This document shows, in pieces, positions 23,529 through 35,130 of a stretch of 64,000 bases of DNA. The notes under the pieces are model-generated. The model was not told the origin of the DNA, searched no databases, and saw only the letters and a program-made list of their open reading frames with translations. Both the position numbers and the translations under genes were made by a program. The number at the start of each line of letters is the position of its first letter. Position 1 is the stretch's first letter. The DNA comes from Cardiocondyla obscurior. Taxonomy: Eukaryota > Arthropoda > Insecta > Hymenoptera > Formicidae. The DNA lies in assembly GCF_019399895.1 (NCBI RefSeq), contig NC_091877.1, positions 2,418,001 to 2,482,000 of the forward strand. The letters run 5' to 3'.

Positions 23529-24336
23529 TGAATTCTTTGCCTGTGGGTTATTTGAGATTTTTGTTCTCCCATTTTTAACGGTGACGATATTAAACCGATC
23601 AAAGTACAATCAGCTTCCAAAAGAGTTACATCGGTAACAGCACCCAAAAACTTGGAAGAAAGTTCCAAATCTTTTATCCTTAGCCGAACTTGAGACCCTC
23701 TTACATAGTACCTAAAAATGAAGTAAAAAAAATACATTTTAAATAATATTTTGCATTAAAAATACAGCAGGCATCGATATGAAACAGTATATTATTTGAA
23801 TAAAAAAAGTAGATTTTGTTACACATACTCTCCATTCTTCACAGGTCTCTGACAAACACAATGAAACTTCCATCCAAAATCGATATACAAGTCGTTCCCG
23901 ACTGTATGGAATATTTTACCAATAACAACCTTTCCTTCAGGGTCGCCCAACTAAAAAATAAATTGATATATTTAATAAAGAACAACCAAAAATCTATTCA
24001 CTGCTAAGCAGAGGTACTTACGTCGACAAACTTGGAGTTACGAATCAAGGAAGCAAACGTTTGCGGCGTTTCCGGCCTTTTTTCGTTAATGTGTGAAAAC
24101 TTCTCATAACTCTGTGCGAAACCTCTTAATTTTTTCTCGGATTCTATTGCTTCTGCGTTCTCTTTTGTTTGCGTTACAGGCTCTTTTTCGGTACCGACTT
24201 CCTTCACAGATGAATCCTTGCCTTGTTCTTCTGAATCTTTCGTGCTGAAACCTCTCGTAGACGAAGAATTCACTCTCGAAACACCGAGATATCGCAAGCG
24301 TATTAACGCTTTCTCAAAACGGTGTATTTTGTTCAT
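23525..24336 (-). CDS. mRpS28: Mitochondrial small ribosomal subunit protein bS1m (mRpS28)
   Basis: Structural protein of the mitochondrial 28S ribosomal subunit. Exons 24336-24022, 23950-23829 and 23711-23525 (reading leftward) give 207 aa. The first about 35 residues are basic and Ser/Arg-rich with few acidic residues, as in a mitochondrial targeting peptide, followed by a Lys/Glu-rich linker (about 35-75). The conserved S1-like domain follows, with landmarks KVVIGKIFHTVGNDLYIDFG, WKFHCVCQRP, RLRIKDLELSSKFLGA and VTLLEADCTLIGL, which match the animal MRPS28 family. All three joins use GT-AG introns with good donors (GTAAGT, GTATGT). The start is the first ATG and fits the targeting peptide. 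Tail to tail with PIG-K, head to head with the leader exon at 24652. Confidence 0.94.
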
Positions 24337-24651
24337 GATGACAATGTTATTCCCGAAGATCCTCGTTTCGTTACACTTACTCGCTTACCATCGACCTTGC
24401 GGACTCCGCTGCGAGTCCTCACTTCCTCAGAATTTTTAGCCTCTTTAGGTTATAGTGGAATAACGAAATTCAGGTTATGTGATTACTAGCGATATACCGA
24501 TAATATCAACCATGCCAGATTGTTACTCTTCCTAAAAATATCATTTCGTCATATTACTTTTTAATTAGCATAAATTTTTTTTAATTAAATCTTTATTAAA
24601 AAAAAAATTTACTGGCGCGTCTAAATTAATATTTTTCTTTTTATGTTACAG
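24337..24651. promoter_or_regulatory. Likely bidirectional promoter, mRpS28 and the plus-strand leader
   Basis: About 315 bases separate the mRpS28 start codon from the first leader exon on the plus strand. A head-to-head pair would share this DNA. No TATA box was recognised. The right half is AT-rich. Confidence 0.35.
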
Positions 24652-24695
24652 TCACCGGCAGAAGTCTACCACTCCGCTGCAGCTCGTGCAGATTG
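24652..24695 (+). other. Candidate leader exon 1
   Basis: 44 bases bounded by an acceptor-like TTTTTATGTTACAG and the strong donor GTAAGTCGC. No ATG. It may be the end of a first exon that begins further left rather than an internal exon. Two frames are open but too short to judge. Confidence 0.4.
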
Positions 24696-24976
24696 GTAAG
24701 TCGCAAAATTTTTTTTCGTAAGTTCGTAATTGAATCTCTTGAACCAGCAACCCGTCGTCGATCGTAGGTTACTCAATTGTAATTATCAAATAAAAATTAT
24801 AATTAATTAATGCCCTCAATTATAATAACGCGCACGAATTAGGACGTTTCGAAAAATAGCGCACGCGAAGCGTACCCATGGTTTGTTCTAGTAATTATAA
24901 AAAGAAATGTGTATTGTTACGTTATTCAATACACTGGAAAGCATATATTGGCAGATATGGCATATGTTGCGACGAC

Positions 24977-25096
24977 GGCGGCTAGCGTATGTGACTTTTT
25001 ACGCTCTCGACGACCGGCGTTCTGATGGCACATCTACGCGCGCGTTTCGTGTGAGTTTCAACGCACACCACGACGAGATTACGTACGCTAGCCGCC
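24977..25096. repeat. 13-bp inverted repeat around a 94-base spacer
   Basis: GGCGGCTAGCGTA at 24977-24989 faces its exact complement TACGCTAGCCGCC at 25084-25096. Confidence 0.75.
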
Positions 25097-25337
25097 ATCA
25101 CCGCAGAAAACGCCATATTAGCCTCAGTGTACAGTCAATTGCGATTGAGTTAAACAGCGGCGTCGATCGTGTTCGCTGTTTGGTACTTTTATATTCGCGA
25201 TAAACGAGTCGTGTGCGAAGAAGCGGTTTGACATAATGCTCGCGCAACGAGCAATGGCATGCCGCTTCAACGTACAATATTCGCCGGCTCCGAGATGACG
25301 ATTTCGCCCGGATGTGTCGGAGTGCGAGCTAGCTGGG

Positions 25338-25640
25338 GTGTTAGGTTAGTTGCGCCGGAGCAGCGATATCGCGTCGTGGAAGTGTTAGGTTGGCAGCGTC
25401 GGAGTCATGGGAGCTCCAATGACCAGAGCACCAAGATGTCGCGCGATACATATCGATTGTTAATCCAATAAATTAAATCCGAAAAGATCGCGATCAGTGG
25501 GAAAATTAGCGGGTGGTGGTCGGTCATTCTTTCAGCGGCATGTCGCGAAAGTGTTAGGTTAGTTGCGCCGGAGCATATAATTACATACGTCAGCGTCGCG
25601 ATGTCGTGCGATATTCATCTCTTCGATAATCGCAATCAGT
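25338..25640 (+). repeat. Degenerate tandem duplication, about 213-base period
   Basis: The 25 bases at 25338-25362 (beginning GTGTTAGGTTAGTTGCGCC) recur exactly at 25551-25575. Related segments follow each copy: GATGTCGCGCGATA at about 25435 and GATGTCGTGCGATA at about 25600. A third short copy, GTGTTAGGTT, sits at 25382-25391. Confidence 0.75.
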
Positions 25641-25699
25641 TCGAAAGTCGCGATCGGCGCCAACGGTCACCGCAGTCAGTCTGTCAGCGTCGCGTCGAA

Positions 25700-25861
25700 G
25701 GCTGACGGTTTTAATTATATTCCGCGTGTGGAAAGCAAAGGAAATTTATTGTGCCTGTGAGTGCCGTCGCGAGATTCCTGAAATTATTTTGGTGGATGGT
25801 CGTCATCGCAGTCGGTATCGGCGACGCAAATACGTTGCACGACCGCTCTGATCTTACACGG
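25700..25861 (+). other. Candidate leader exon with strong donor
   Basis: The segment ends at 25861 with donor GTAAGTCGC, the same donor sequence as leader exon 1. The left boundary is unknown; this may be an alternative first exon starting in the CpG-rich stretch 24960-25700. An ATG at 25796 opens a hydrophobic frame resembling a short signal peptide. It continues into the exon at 26353 and stops after 35 codons, so it is best read as a uORF. Confidence 0.5.
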
Positions 25862-26352
25862 GTAAGTCGCGCGCGCGCGTGCAACCTTGACTTTCGGTTG
25901 AATTGTGTAGAGAGGATGAGAGAGGGGAGAAAGAGAACGAAACGCCGAGTCGAGAAGACGTAGCGGCGTGCACGTTTCCTTGTGAATATCGGCGATGCCA
26001 CCGGCAAAATGCTCGCGAAGCCCTCGACGTTTGTGTCGAAACGTCGGGGTGTAAAGACGTTTTCTGAACCTCACACACCGCTACCGAACCCTCGACTCCC
26101 TTGGCGTTCTTAGCATACGGAATCTTTAGTATTTATTAAGCGAGAGGTAAGGATGGAGTGTTGTTGATTTTTCAATTGTCTTCTCTCACTGTGAGATACA
26201 AAAAGATGGGATCACAGTTAATTTTTAATCAAATCTCGCTGGTGTTAGACTATTAATAAAGTAGATAATTATGTTAATTCTTTTGAATTATTTTAAAATT
26301 ATATTTGTATTTTATCGATTAGATGTTAACTTAGTCTATTTATTTGTTACAG

Positions 26353-26439
26353 ACTATATTTGGTGAGGAGCTGATGCTTGTGTGGCTGCGTTAATTATTG
26401 GAGTCAATTGGCCAACCTTGTTTCATTGTGTCTCCTGGG
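26353..26439 (+). other. Non-coding leader exon
   Basis: 87 bases between acceptor TATTTGTTACAG and donor GTAAGTGTC. All three frames contain stops, so it is untranslated. It therefore belongs to a 5' UTR or a non-coding RNA. Confidence 0.6.
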
Positions 26440-28117
26440 GTAAGTGTCTTTTTCTTTTAATTTGCCTTTTCTAGAAAAGGTTACTCTGGACATAAACACA
26501 AACTATGTAAGTTGGCATTAACTGTTAGTACAAAGTCTTAGCTATAAATGCTTCTTGTGATCTGTGTTCTTACTTCAAATCAAATTCATGTATATGTTGC
26601 TAATGCTTTTATTTATCGGACTTTATGTAATGGAAATTATTCTTACGCTCTGTATCTGAAAAAAAAGAAAACACTGCGTGATAGAACAATGCATCAAGTA
26701 ATATCTTTTTGCGTGTGGTAGTTCTTTCTATACGACGTAATTTTTCTAATGTAGCTGACAAAAAGCACTTTCAATGTCTTTATATATTTCTTGGCTAGTT
26801 TGATTGGCAGTTTAAAATTTTATTTGTAAGTTTTACATAATCATTAAGAGGACACGACACAGTATTATAGGCGTGTTCTGCTTGAAGCTTGCAAAATCTA
26901 TGTTGGCCAGTGCGACATGATTATTTTCATAGTATTGCTGTTGTCACTGCCAAAATTTCATTGACACAATACTGAACGCTATTTTATCGTAAAAGCAAAT
27001 TAAAAGCATTACTTTAATATAAAAAATTAAGCAAATTGATCATCTCTTTCTTGCATTGTTCAGAAAAATATATGTGTTGTTAATAATATTTTTTTAATTA
27101 GAAAGAATAATTTCATGAACTTTTAAACGAAAGCATAGAACTTGTGTTTTTGTTAGAGTCGTTAAGTAATCTAACATGTATATTATAGCTTGAATGATGA
27201 ATTTTATCTATTTATAATCAGTTGAAGATTTCTAACATATTTTTTAAGAGTTTATTACGTTGCAATATTTTATCTCTTGCCGCCCATCGAACGCTTGGTT
27301 TATAGGCAGATTCTCCCAGAATTATTTATTAGAAATTATTTGAATATACATATAATTTTATAATATTTTACAACTTATATCTCCGCGTGCACGTTGTAAG
27401 AATTAAATTGTAGCTCTTGTCGGCAGATGACGCGCGGTGTATAATACGTGTTCGGTTAACGTTACACGATAGAATCCATTCTCTGAAAACTTAATAAGCT
27501 ACAACCGTATTTAATTAAATATTACTTTAAACAATATTTAACATAAATCCAGTTATCGTCGAGCTGTAATGCTCGTTGTCGATTTATTACTTGAAATCTA
27601 CTTATACCACTGTTGCATTTTTTTTTCTTTTTTTTTGCGCATATTGAAATGTGCTTAATGCATTTCCGCAAAACGATATCGTATTTTCAATTTAAATAAC
27701 AATACTTCTGACAAAGCCTCCCTCGGGCTTCCAGGAAGGAGAACAATCGGTTTTCACTCCGCGTCGCTCTCGGGATAATAGCTCGGGAGAGCGGTTTCGT
27801 TCATTCGTAAACGGGCGTGGAAGTTACATTTGTGAAAGTTGTCAAATTGTCCCAGTTGTCTAACAAATCGCGGCTCGCGACAACACCGAATTTACAGCCG
27901 TTCAGATTGAGCCGAGAGATTTCTCCGAAGAGTTTTATTAAAATCTCTTTATGGCGCGGAAGTAATGCGGTCCCTCCCCGATAGACACTCGACTTCGTGG
28001 GCGTCGAGAAATGCTCACTGAATCATTCATTTGAAACCTCTCCTCCAGATAACGCCGATCGTTAAAGAAAAGCTTATTAATATTTATCTGACTAAGAAAA
28101 AGTACTGCAAGCAATTA

Positions 28118-28157
28118 TAAAAAAAAAAAAAAAAAAAAGAAAGAAAGAAAGAAAAAA
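28118..28157. repeat. Poly-A run followed by (AAAG)n
   Basis: About 20 A followed by AAAG units. Could be the tail of an old retroposed sequence, but no target-site duplication was found by eye. Confidence 0.7.
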
Positions 28158-30401
28158 ATCCCGGTGCGTTCAAAATATCAGACGTAAAATCGCGCTTTGC
28201 AATTGCGATTGTAAAATCATTTACGAAATGAGCTTGTAACTCCTCTCGTAATAGAAATTGTAATTTAATTATCGAATTATTATTCCGAAGGAAAGCATTT
28301 TTTCATTTCCTTTTCTTGGTAAACTAAGACCGTTGTCTGGCTTATAACGCTGGTAACAATTTCGGGCACGCGAAAGTCGGGAAATCTGCAAAAGTTTACT
28401 TTCATATATCGATCGCGTATCTTTCTCCTAACTCCGTTAACGTCGCGCAACTGTTTCGCCGATTTCACTTTTGCCAAGACAAACTAATTTCACCGAGCTA
28501 ACCGATTCCCCGAGAAAACCGTCGCTCGATAGCTCTGAGATTTGATGCACGAACGAATGAACGAACGCTGAATGAGGGAACCGAGGGAGGGAGAGATTTG
28601 CTTTCGCCTCCGAACGGCTCGAATTCGACGTTGCTCGCTAGCCTACTCGCGCGCGGTTGATTATGAAACGTCCTGTACCAGGCGATACTTTCACTATCGC
28701 GGCCAAGTTTCATAATTATTATTATCGAGGCCATACGTAGGTCGAAGAGGAGACTGTCGGGAGACGGAGAAGAAAAGGGTTCGGCTCGTCTTTCACTAAC
28801 TGTCGCTCCAAACAATAGCGCCTTAATTGGAGGAAAGAGCTCGACAACTCTAATTTTATTTTGCGCAAAATAACAATCGTTTTAATGGCACTTGTATGCA
28901 AACGACCGTACAACCTCGATACAAACGGCATTAATCTCAACGTAAATTTAATCCAAGATATACTAATTGTGACATTAACCGAAATTTAATTTCGACGTCG
29001 CGGATCTTTCCGCTTAACGGACATTTAATTAGAAAATTTTTTATCCGCTGTAGAGGCTTTACTTTTTAATAGAAATTTAATTAACCTTAATTCTCACGGC
29101 ATTTACCGCCTTGTTACGAAGTGCGCGACGTACAATGGGCATTCCGTCGCGCCCGTTCGTTCAGTCGACCTCGAATTCGCCGAATCTATCGTTTGAAACG
29201 TTGAACGGGGTTAGTGACGAGGCACCCTGCGTACGTACATACACGTATGCACACGCGCGTAGAACTTTTGTCCTAGTAGTATCGCGGCTTTGTTACGTGT
29301 ACGTGTCACGTTGCGTGACCGAGAAATCATTTTTCCAGCGTGATCGCCGCGCCGATCACCAGTTAACAATTCCCTCGTCAAGGCTTGTTGTCTCTCTTAT
29401 TTTTCGCTCTTCTTTCCCCTCTCTTCTTCTCCATCTGTCCATCTTTATCTCTCTTTCTCGGCCGGTGCACGTGCGAAGTAACGTTTGTGTAACTAGTTTT
29501 GCTCGTATCTAATATCCGCCGTGTGTGGCGTCATTGGTGGCTCTATTAACGACCGAGGAGCTAGGTCGACGTCGACAAGCAGCGTTTTATTCGAATCTCT
29601 CTCTCTTTCCGTCTTCATCTTTCCTTCGAAGCTGAAATAGGTTCAATTTTCACTCGTCGTTCTCACGGCGGTGAGAATCACGAGTCCTTCCCGTGATAAA
29701 CGTTTTAGCGTTGCGAGAAATTCAAATACTAATTATCGGGTCTAATTAAAAAAAGGCAAATAAGGGATCGATGATTGATAAGCAAAAGATGTTCCGTAAA
29801 GTTGGCCGATAATTAGATATCTTTGCTCAGATCCAAGAATAGCGATCGGATAACCGAAGGGGAGAACTGCGGGATTAGCTGATGCGGGAACGTGTCGGTG
29901 AGGTAAAACCGGAAGGCTGGACTCCAGCCTACACTTTCACGATTAAGCCGCGGGTTTTCCTGTCGTTTACGCCGAAGACTTTCTGCTCGGCGATAAGAAT
30001 TATTAAATAGAATTTTACTTTTCCGTAGCCCGATTACTTATCGGGTGGGAGTAGGTGTACGCGATGTTTGATTTTATGTATAATGGGTACGCGCACAGTT
30101 TTGATCGTTACGAACGCTTCGTGCGGAAACTTCCGCGTACGATAACGATTTCATTTAGCATGCGACGCGACAAATATCGGCGGCGTTCGATTAATCAATC
30201 GCGAGAGAACGGGGCCCTCTTCCCGAGGGTGAAGGAAAGAGGAAGAGGGTGATAGTAGTTCCAGACGAAGGAAGGAGCTCGTCCGAGGTCGGCTCGGGGT
30301 TGCTGTACGTGTACGGGCATTGCGCAAGAGCATTCACCCCGCTCAATACTCAGCGACAGCACACAGAGATACAGAACTCTGAAAATGTACGGTGTACATA
30401 C

Positions 30402-30455
30402 GAGAGAAAGAGAGAGAGAGGCGAAGGGGGGTGAGGAAAGAGAGAGAGAGAAGGA
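30402..30455. repeat. GA-rich microsatellite
   Basis: Two GAGAGA tracts with a GGCGAAGGGGG interruption, within a longer purine-rich stretch to about 30530. Confidence 0.75.
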
Positions 30456-33400
30456 GCGTGAGAAGCGGCGAGATCTGGGGATGAGAGAAAAAGAGGGAGG
30501 GAGAATGGAGCAGGAAGAGGAAACCGGCTCTAGCAAACCACCCCAAAATGGGTTATACCATGTTTGTATGCGTGTGTATATGTGCGTATATCTACTTTGT
30601 GCACGACCAACCCCGCCTTCGACAGCGCACCAGCAAACCGCTCGTATTTCCTATTTCGTGCGATGTACGATACGCGCACATACCGGGTGTTTGAGAGATA
30701 TCAATGAATAACGATTACGTTGGATCCATAAAGAAATTAATGGAAACTTTTGTGAAAATTTTCCTTATGAAATAGTTCAGGCTAATAATATGTATTTCGT
30801 TCAGGACCGCGCAATTTATAAAATATTGGAAACTTAAGTACGGGAGTCATTTTGAGCGAGATAATTTGAGAGAAAGAGAGAGAGAAACACGAGAGAATGA
30901 AATGCTAATTTGTTTAAATTTAGAATAATATTTTATTTAAATTTCTTTTTTTTATTTTTTAATTTTTTTTTATTTTGTTAAATAATTCTTACAAAAAGAA
31001 CTGTGTGCGAAATTTCTATAGAAAAACATCACACGTTACATTCGAAATTTGCATAGCTGTCTTCGTGAAAAGCTTGCATGGAAATTCCGAAGGACGAGTC
31101 GTTCGTAATACGCAAATGTTCGTAGACATGATATAACTTTTATCGTGGCACGTGCATGAGTATTTTGATTTTATCATAAGCTGCTAAGTGAAGCCGGAAT
31201 AATCGGCATTAAAACACTTTCCTAATATGACAAGCTTACATATTTATTTTCATGTCTAAAAACATCAGAGGCCAGCGTGCTTGGAAAAAAAGTTTTTATT
31301 AACTGCACCGAATAAAAAAAAAAAAAAAAAAGAAAGAAAAAATTCCGTTATTTCGCAACAGCAGAATAATAATTTTGTTAGCTTAATTTTACCGCAGCCA
31401 TGAATCGAGTCAATTTATTTACAACAACGTTATAGTTATTATTAGGTACTCAAAGCATTTAGTATTTGATGGAATTGGTTAATTAGCGCGAAATAAACTA
31501 GATAGATGTTAAACGGCCCGATGTAACATTGCGACGCGAGATTTAATTTCGTTCGGGCATAAATCTTCTTTCTCACATAATTCAAAGTAGTACCCTAGCG
31601 ATAGTTTCGACGTAATAGGAGGGCTGATGTCCTTGATTTCGTCATCCGTTACCTTCGTCCTTCTAGTCAGTCTCTCGTGCCAATTTCCCTCGACCTCTGC
31701 TTAATCGATTATCGTTTTAGTGCGGTTCGCGGATAGATCTCGTTCGTCCGGAATGATTAAACTCGCTCGGGTGGCCTGTGCGATTTTACCTCGCTTGTTT
31801 TCCGATCGAGCAGAATGTTTCTATCGAGCGAGCTTATGTTCCAAAAATCCTTCATTCATTTATATGTATTTTCGTTTAACTAGATATTTTGTAACATTTG
31901 CGAATCGAGTTGGTGAATTTTTTTTTTTTAATTTAATATTTGAGCATTGTTTGATTTGTTCTCGAGCCAATTAATCATTGAATTGAAATCGTGTACCTTG
32001 GATAATTGAATAATTCTCGATTCAGCCTCGATTAATTTAAGATATTTCAGTTTAATTCCGTGAAGCGCTAAAATTGCAAAGGGGAAAGTTACTTAGGTTA
32101 TTTATCGCTCATCACTGAGAAAGGTCCCGCGTCACTCGCTGGGACTCGCCGCCGTGCCAGGCTTCGTGCAAATCGTCGGCATCTGTCTGCGAGCGGGATC
32201 TGCGAAAGCGAATTCGCCTGGTGATGGTACCCTTTAGCGATCGCCGGGGACGATACGCGTTTGCCTCGCGAGGGAAAGTGAGCGCGAACTCTCTCGTCGT
32301 TCTCATCTCCGTCGCCTGAGACCCGTCGCGGTCGTCGCGCCGCGATCTGAAAAAAGGTCCACTCGACTTTCTAACGCCGGTGACGTATCGTTTTATCGAT
32401 CACCCCAAAAACCCGGAGTGTCTCCCGCGGAGGTATCTAGCGCGCGATTACCGAAAACTTGCGTTGCGCAACGCCCGAGCGTTCGCGCAATATAATTTAC
32501 GAGCGGAAAACATGCACTTCTGCAAGTTGCAAACCGCAATTTCCGGTTGCCGGCTTGTTTCAGCAAACTGCGTCAGTCTGGTACGTTTAACCGAATAAGA
32601 GCCAGAGAACTCGACTGTTGGCGTCGATTAGATTCGAAGCATTCGTTGGCGCGCGCAAGAGAGAATCATTCTCCCAGGAAACGTAATCGTAATAACCCGA
32701 CGGAGAGTCCCGAGAAAAGTGGCGTTGAAATTTTCAGACGCGTATTGTAGAGTGTCACGGCGCGCCGTGATTTATTTTGCGCTATTGAAAAACGTACAAA
32801 AAAGAAGATTTCTCTTTAAACAAAGCCAGATAATCGAGCGCGGCTACTCGTATTTGGGTTATCATAGACGGTGCCGAGGCTTTCTAGCTTTCTATGCTTA
32901 TGCCAAGGATGTCCACATTACGAAGGATCCCCCACGCACATTTAGCTTCGCGCATTAGTCAGGCCATTATGCGAGACGCGCGACGTGCCGAGTCCTCCAC
33001 CTCTTTCATCTGTCTTGGCCATTTAACCCTTTTTCGCGTTGATTATGTTTTACGATCTCTCTCTCGTTCGTTTTAAGCTGTTGTCACGCGTGCGCGGGCT
33101 TCGCCGGTGTCGCATGATAGGATTTTCTTGCGCCGCGCGCGCAGAGAGCAACATTATCGTCGCTTTATCTTTTTCCACTTGATAACTTAATTATTACAGC
33201 CTTGGCTCCGAAAGTGCGGGGCAATCAATCGCGGTAAAGTAAACACGTGGCGGCTTTCCGTGCCAAAAGTCGATTAAAACGCGCGATAAATCAAACCCAA
33301 TAAATACCATTCGTTTCGTATCTTTCACGCGAATATTAAAAATTATGTACCGAGGGATTACGCATACGCCGAAGGTTGTCGTGTAGAATTTCGCTATTTA

Positions 33401-34414
33401 TCATACGCTCGGCTTTATACATCACGGCCAAGATTTTTGCGCCTCTGCGCGCAACAACTTAGTCGAATTAACAGGCTAAAATTAATTGTCTTAAAAGTAC
33501 GTCGTAATATCGTTTAATTTCGCGATACCCGCAACGTTTCGGTGCGGCGCGGTGCGGTGCGCGTGTCACGCATTCGGTTAATTTTATCGCTGAAAATGTC
33601 ATGCCATATTTCATAGATATCGCTCGAGAATGACTAGAAGTGATTACAATTTTTGCGTTTGCTCGCGCACGTGTAGCCGTGTGCCATGCTTTCGGTCGAG
33701 CGCTATAAATATTTGGATCAAAAATTGCATCGCCGTTCCCACTTTCGCGACAGCGAGGTCATCGCAAATCGATCGCGCGCTTGAACACGCGTGTCTACTT
33801 CTTTCTTTTTTTTTTTTTTTTTATTTTTTTATATGTATAGTATACACATACCACTTGCGAGTCCCAATGGCAAAACAATATTTTTGCCTCGTGGATTTAT
33901 CGCCGATAAACTTTTTGACAATTTTTAAAGGCCGGCACTTGACGCTTTTTTTAAACATAAAATCCCAAAAAAATATTCGATGTTATTTGATATCTTTATG
34001 CTTATATAATCTCCTTATATAACACGATAAACAATCAGTTATTATATTTTTCGCTAACCCGTTAACACTGTTCTTTAACCCGTTAAGTTTTTGACCCAGA
34101 TCCCTTTTTAAGTCTCGTACTTAAAGATAATTTAAATTTATCGCGTAATATCGCCTTAGCCGAGAAGATATGTACATTATTACAGCTTAAAGTACAAAGA
34201 AATAATTTGTCAGTCGAGAAAAAGGTGAAGGTACCGTTTCAATTAAATTCAATACACATTTGAGATTCAAATGCGTCATTTGATAATACGAGATCCAGAA
34301 AAAAAATCTTTTTTTTAAAGAAAAAAAAACCCCTCGCGTGCTCGGAAGTGTCTATAATCTCGAGAAGAATAGGTAGAATGTAGAATAAAGTATTTAACTA
34401 CGCGGTAACAAAAA

Positions 34415-34436
34415 AGTGATCTCGACAGAGATCACT
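34415..34436. repeat. Perfect 9-bp stem, 4-base loop hairpin
   Basis: AGTGATCTC and GAGATCACT enclose the loop GACA. No U-run follows, so a polymerase III terminator role is not indicated. Confidence 0.8.
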
Positions 34437-34929
34437 GGGATCAAGATTCGCGTCGCTCTTTAAAATTTATGAGGCTCGCCGGCGATTCCCCCGATGCCTC
34501 GCTCGTCCAACGTCGTCGTATCCGTCTTAATCGTCATGGGTGACAGTAAAGCGCTTCGCCGGACACCTTCGCCGAGCGGAATGATGTCACAAAGAAGACG
34601 CTGCGTGTTACACCACCGATGGCGATTTGACGGTAGAAGCCCGACAAAAGCGGGAGGTGGAGAGACGGTGCGGACTCTCTCGCGCGCAGCGGAGCAGCGT
34701 AACCTCGAAAACGGAGGCGTGCCCGTACCGCCGTCGTGCCGTCGTCGGAGAGGGGCCGGCACGTTACACATATTTGAGGTCAGGAGATATAAATAAATGC
34801 TAATATCAACAGGCGCTGGGGCCAGTTTGATATCCGAAGCCTCGTTTCGGTCGACTTGCGCGCAGCTGGCCTCTTCCCGCGTCTAGGATTCCCCGGCGGA
34901 TTTCGACAATACGTGCCGGGCGCCGCTCT

Positions 34930-35130
34930 TTGTCTCGTTTACCCTCTTAATTAGGGGCTCCGGCCGGGCTCGCGCCAGCGTAATTAGCCGCGCGCGATCG
35001 TTATGACCCCGTTATGCTCTTATCACGCCGTAGCTGACAAATTAGAGACTCTCGATAAGTGTATATGGCCTTTAATTAAATAACGTGTACGATTAGTTTC
35101 CACCTTGTTGGATTGATTGCTAATTGAGGA
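34930..35130. promoter_or_regulatory. Candidate cis-regulatory patch
   Basis: Several TAATTA/CTAATTG homeodomain-type cores and GATAA sites are interleaved with GC-rich words over 200 bases. This composition resembles conserved enhancers, but no conservation data were available. Confidence 0.25.

Noticed and set aside
25338..25391. TTAGG words as interstitial telomere repeat
   Set aside because: Only isolated TTAGG words within a larger local duplication, no tandem array.
28118..28157. Retroposon tail
   Set aside because: Poly-A plus AAAG repeat, but no element body or target-site duplication seen.
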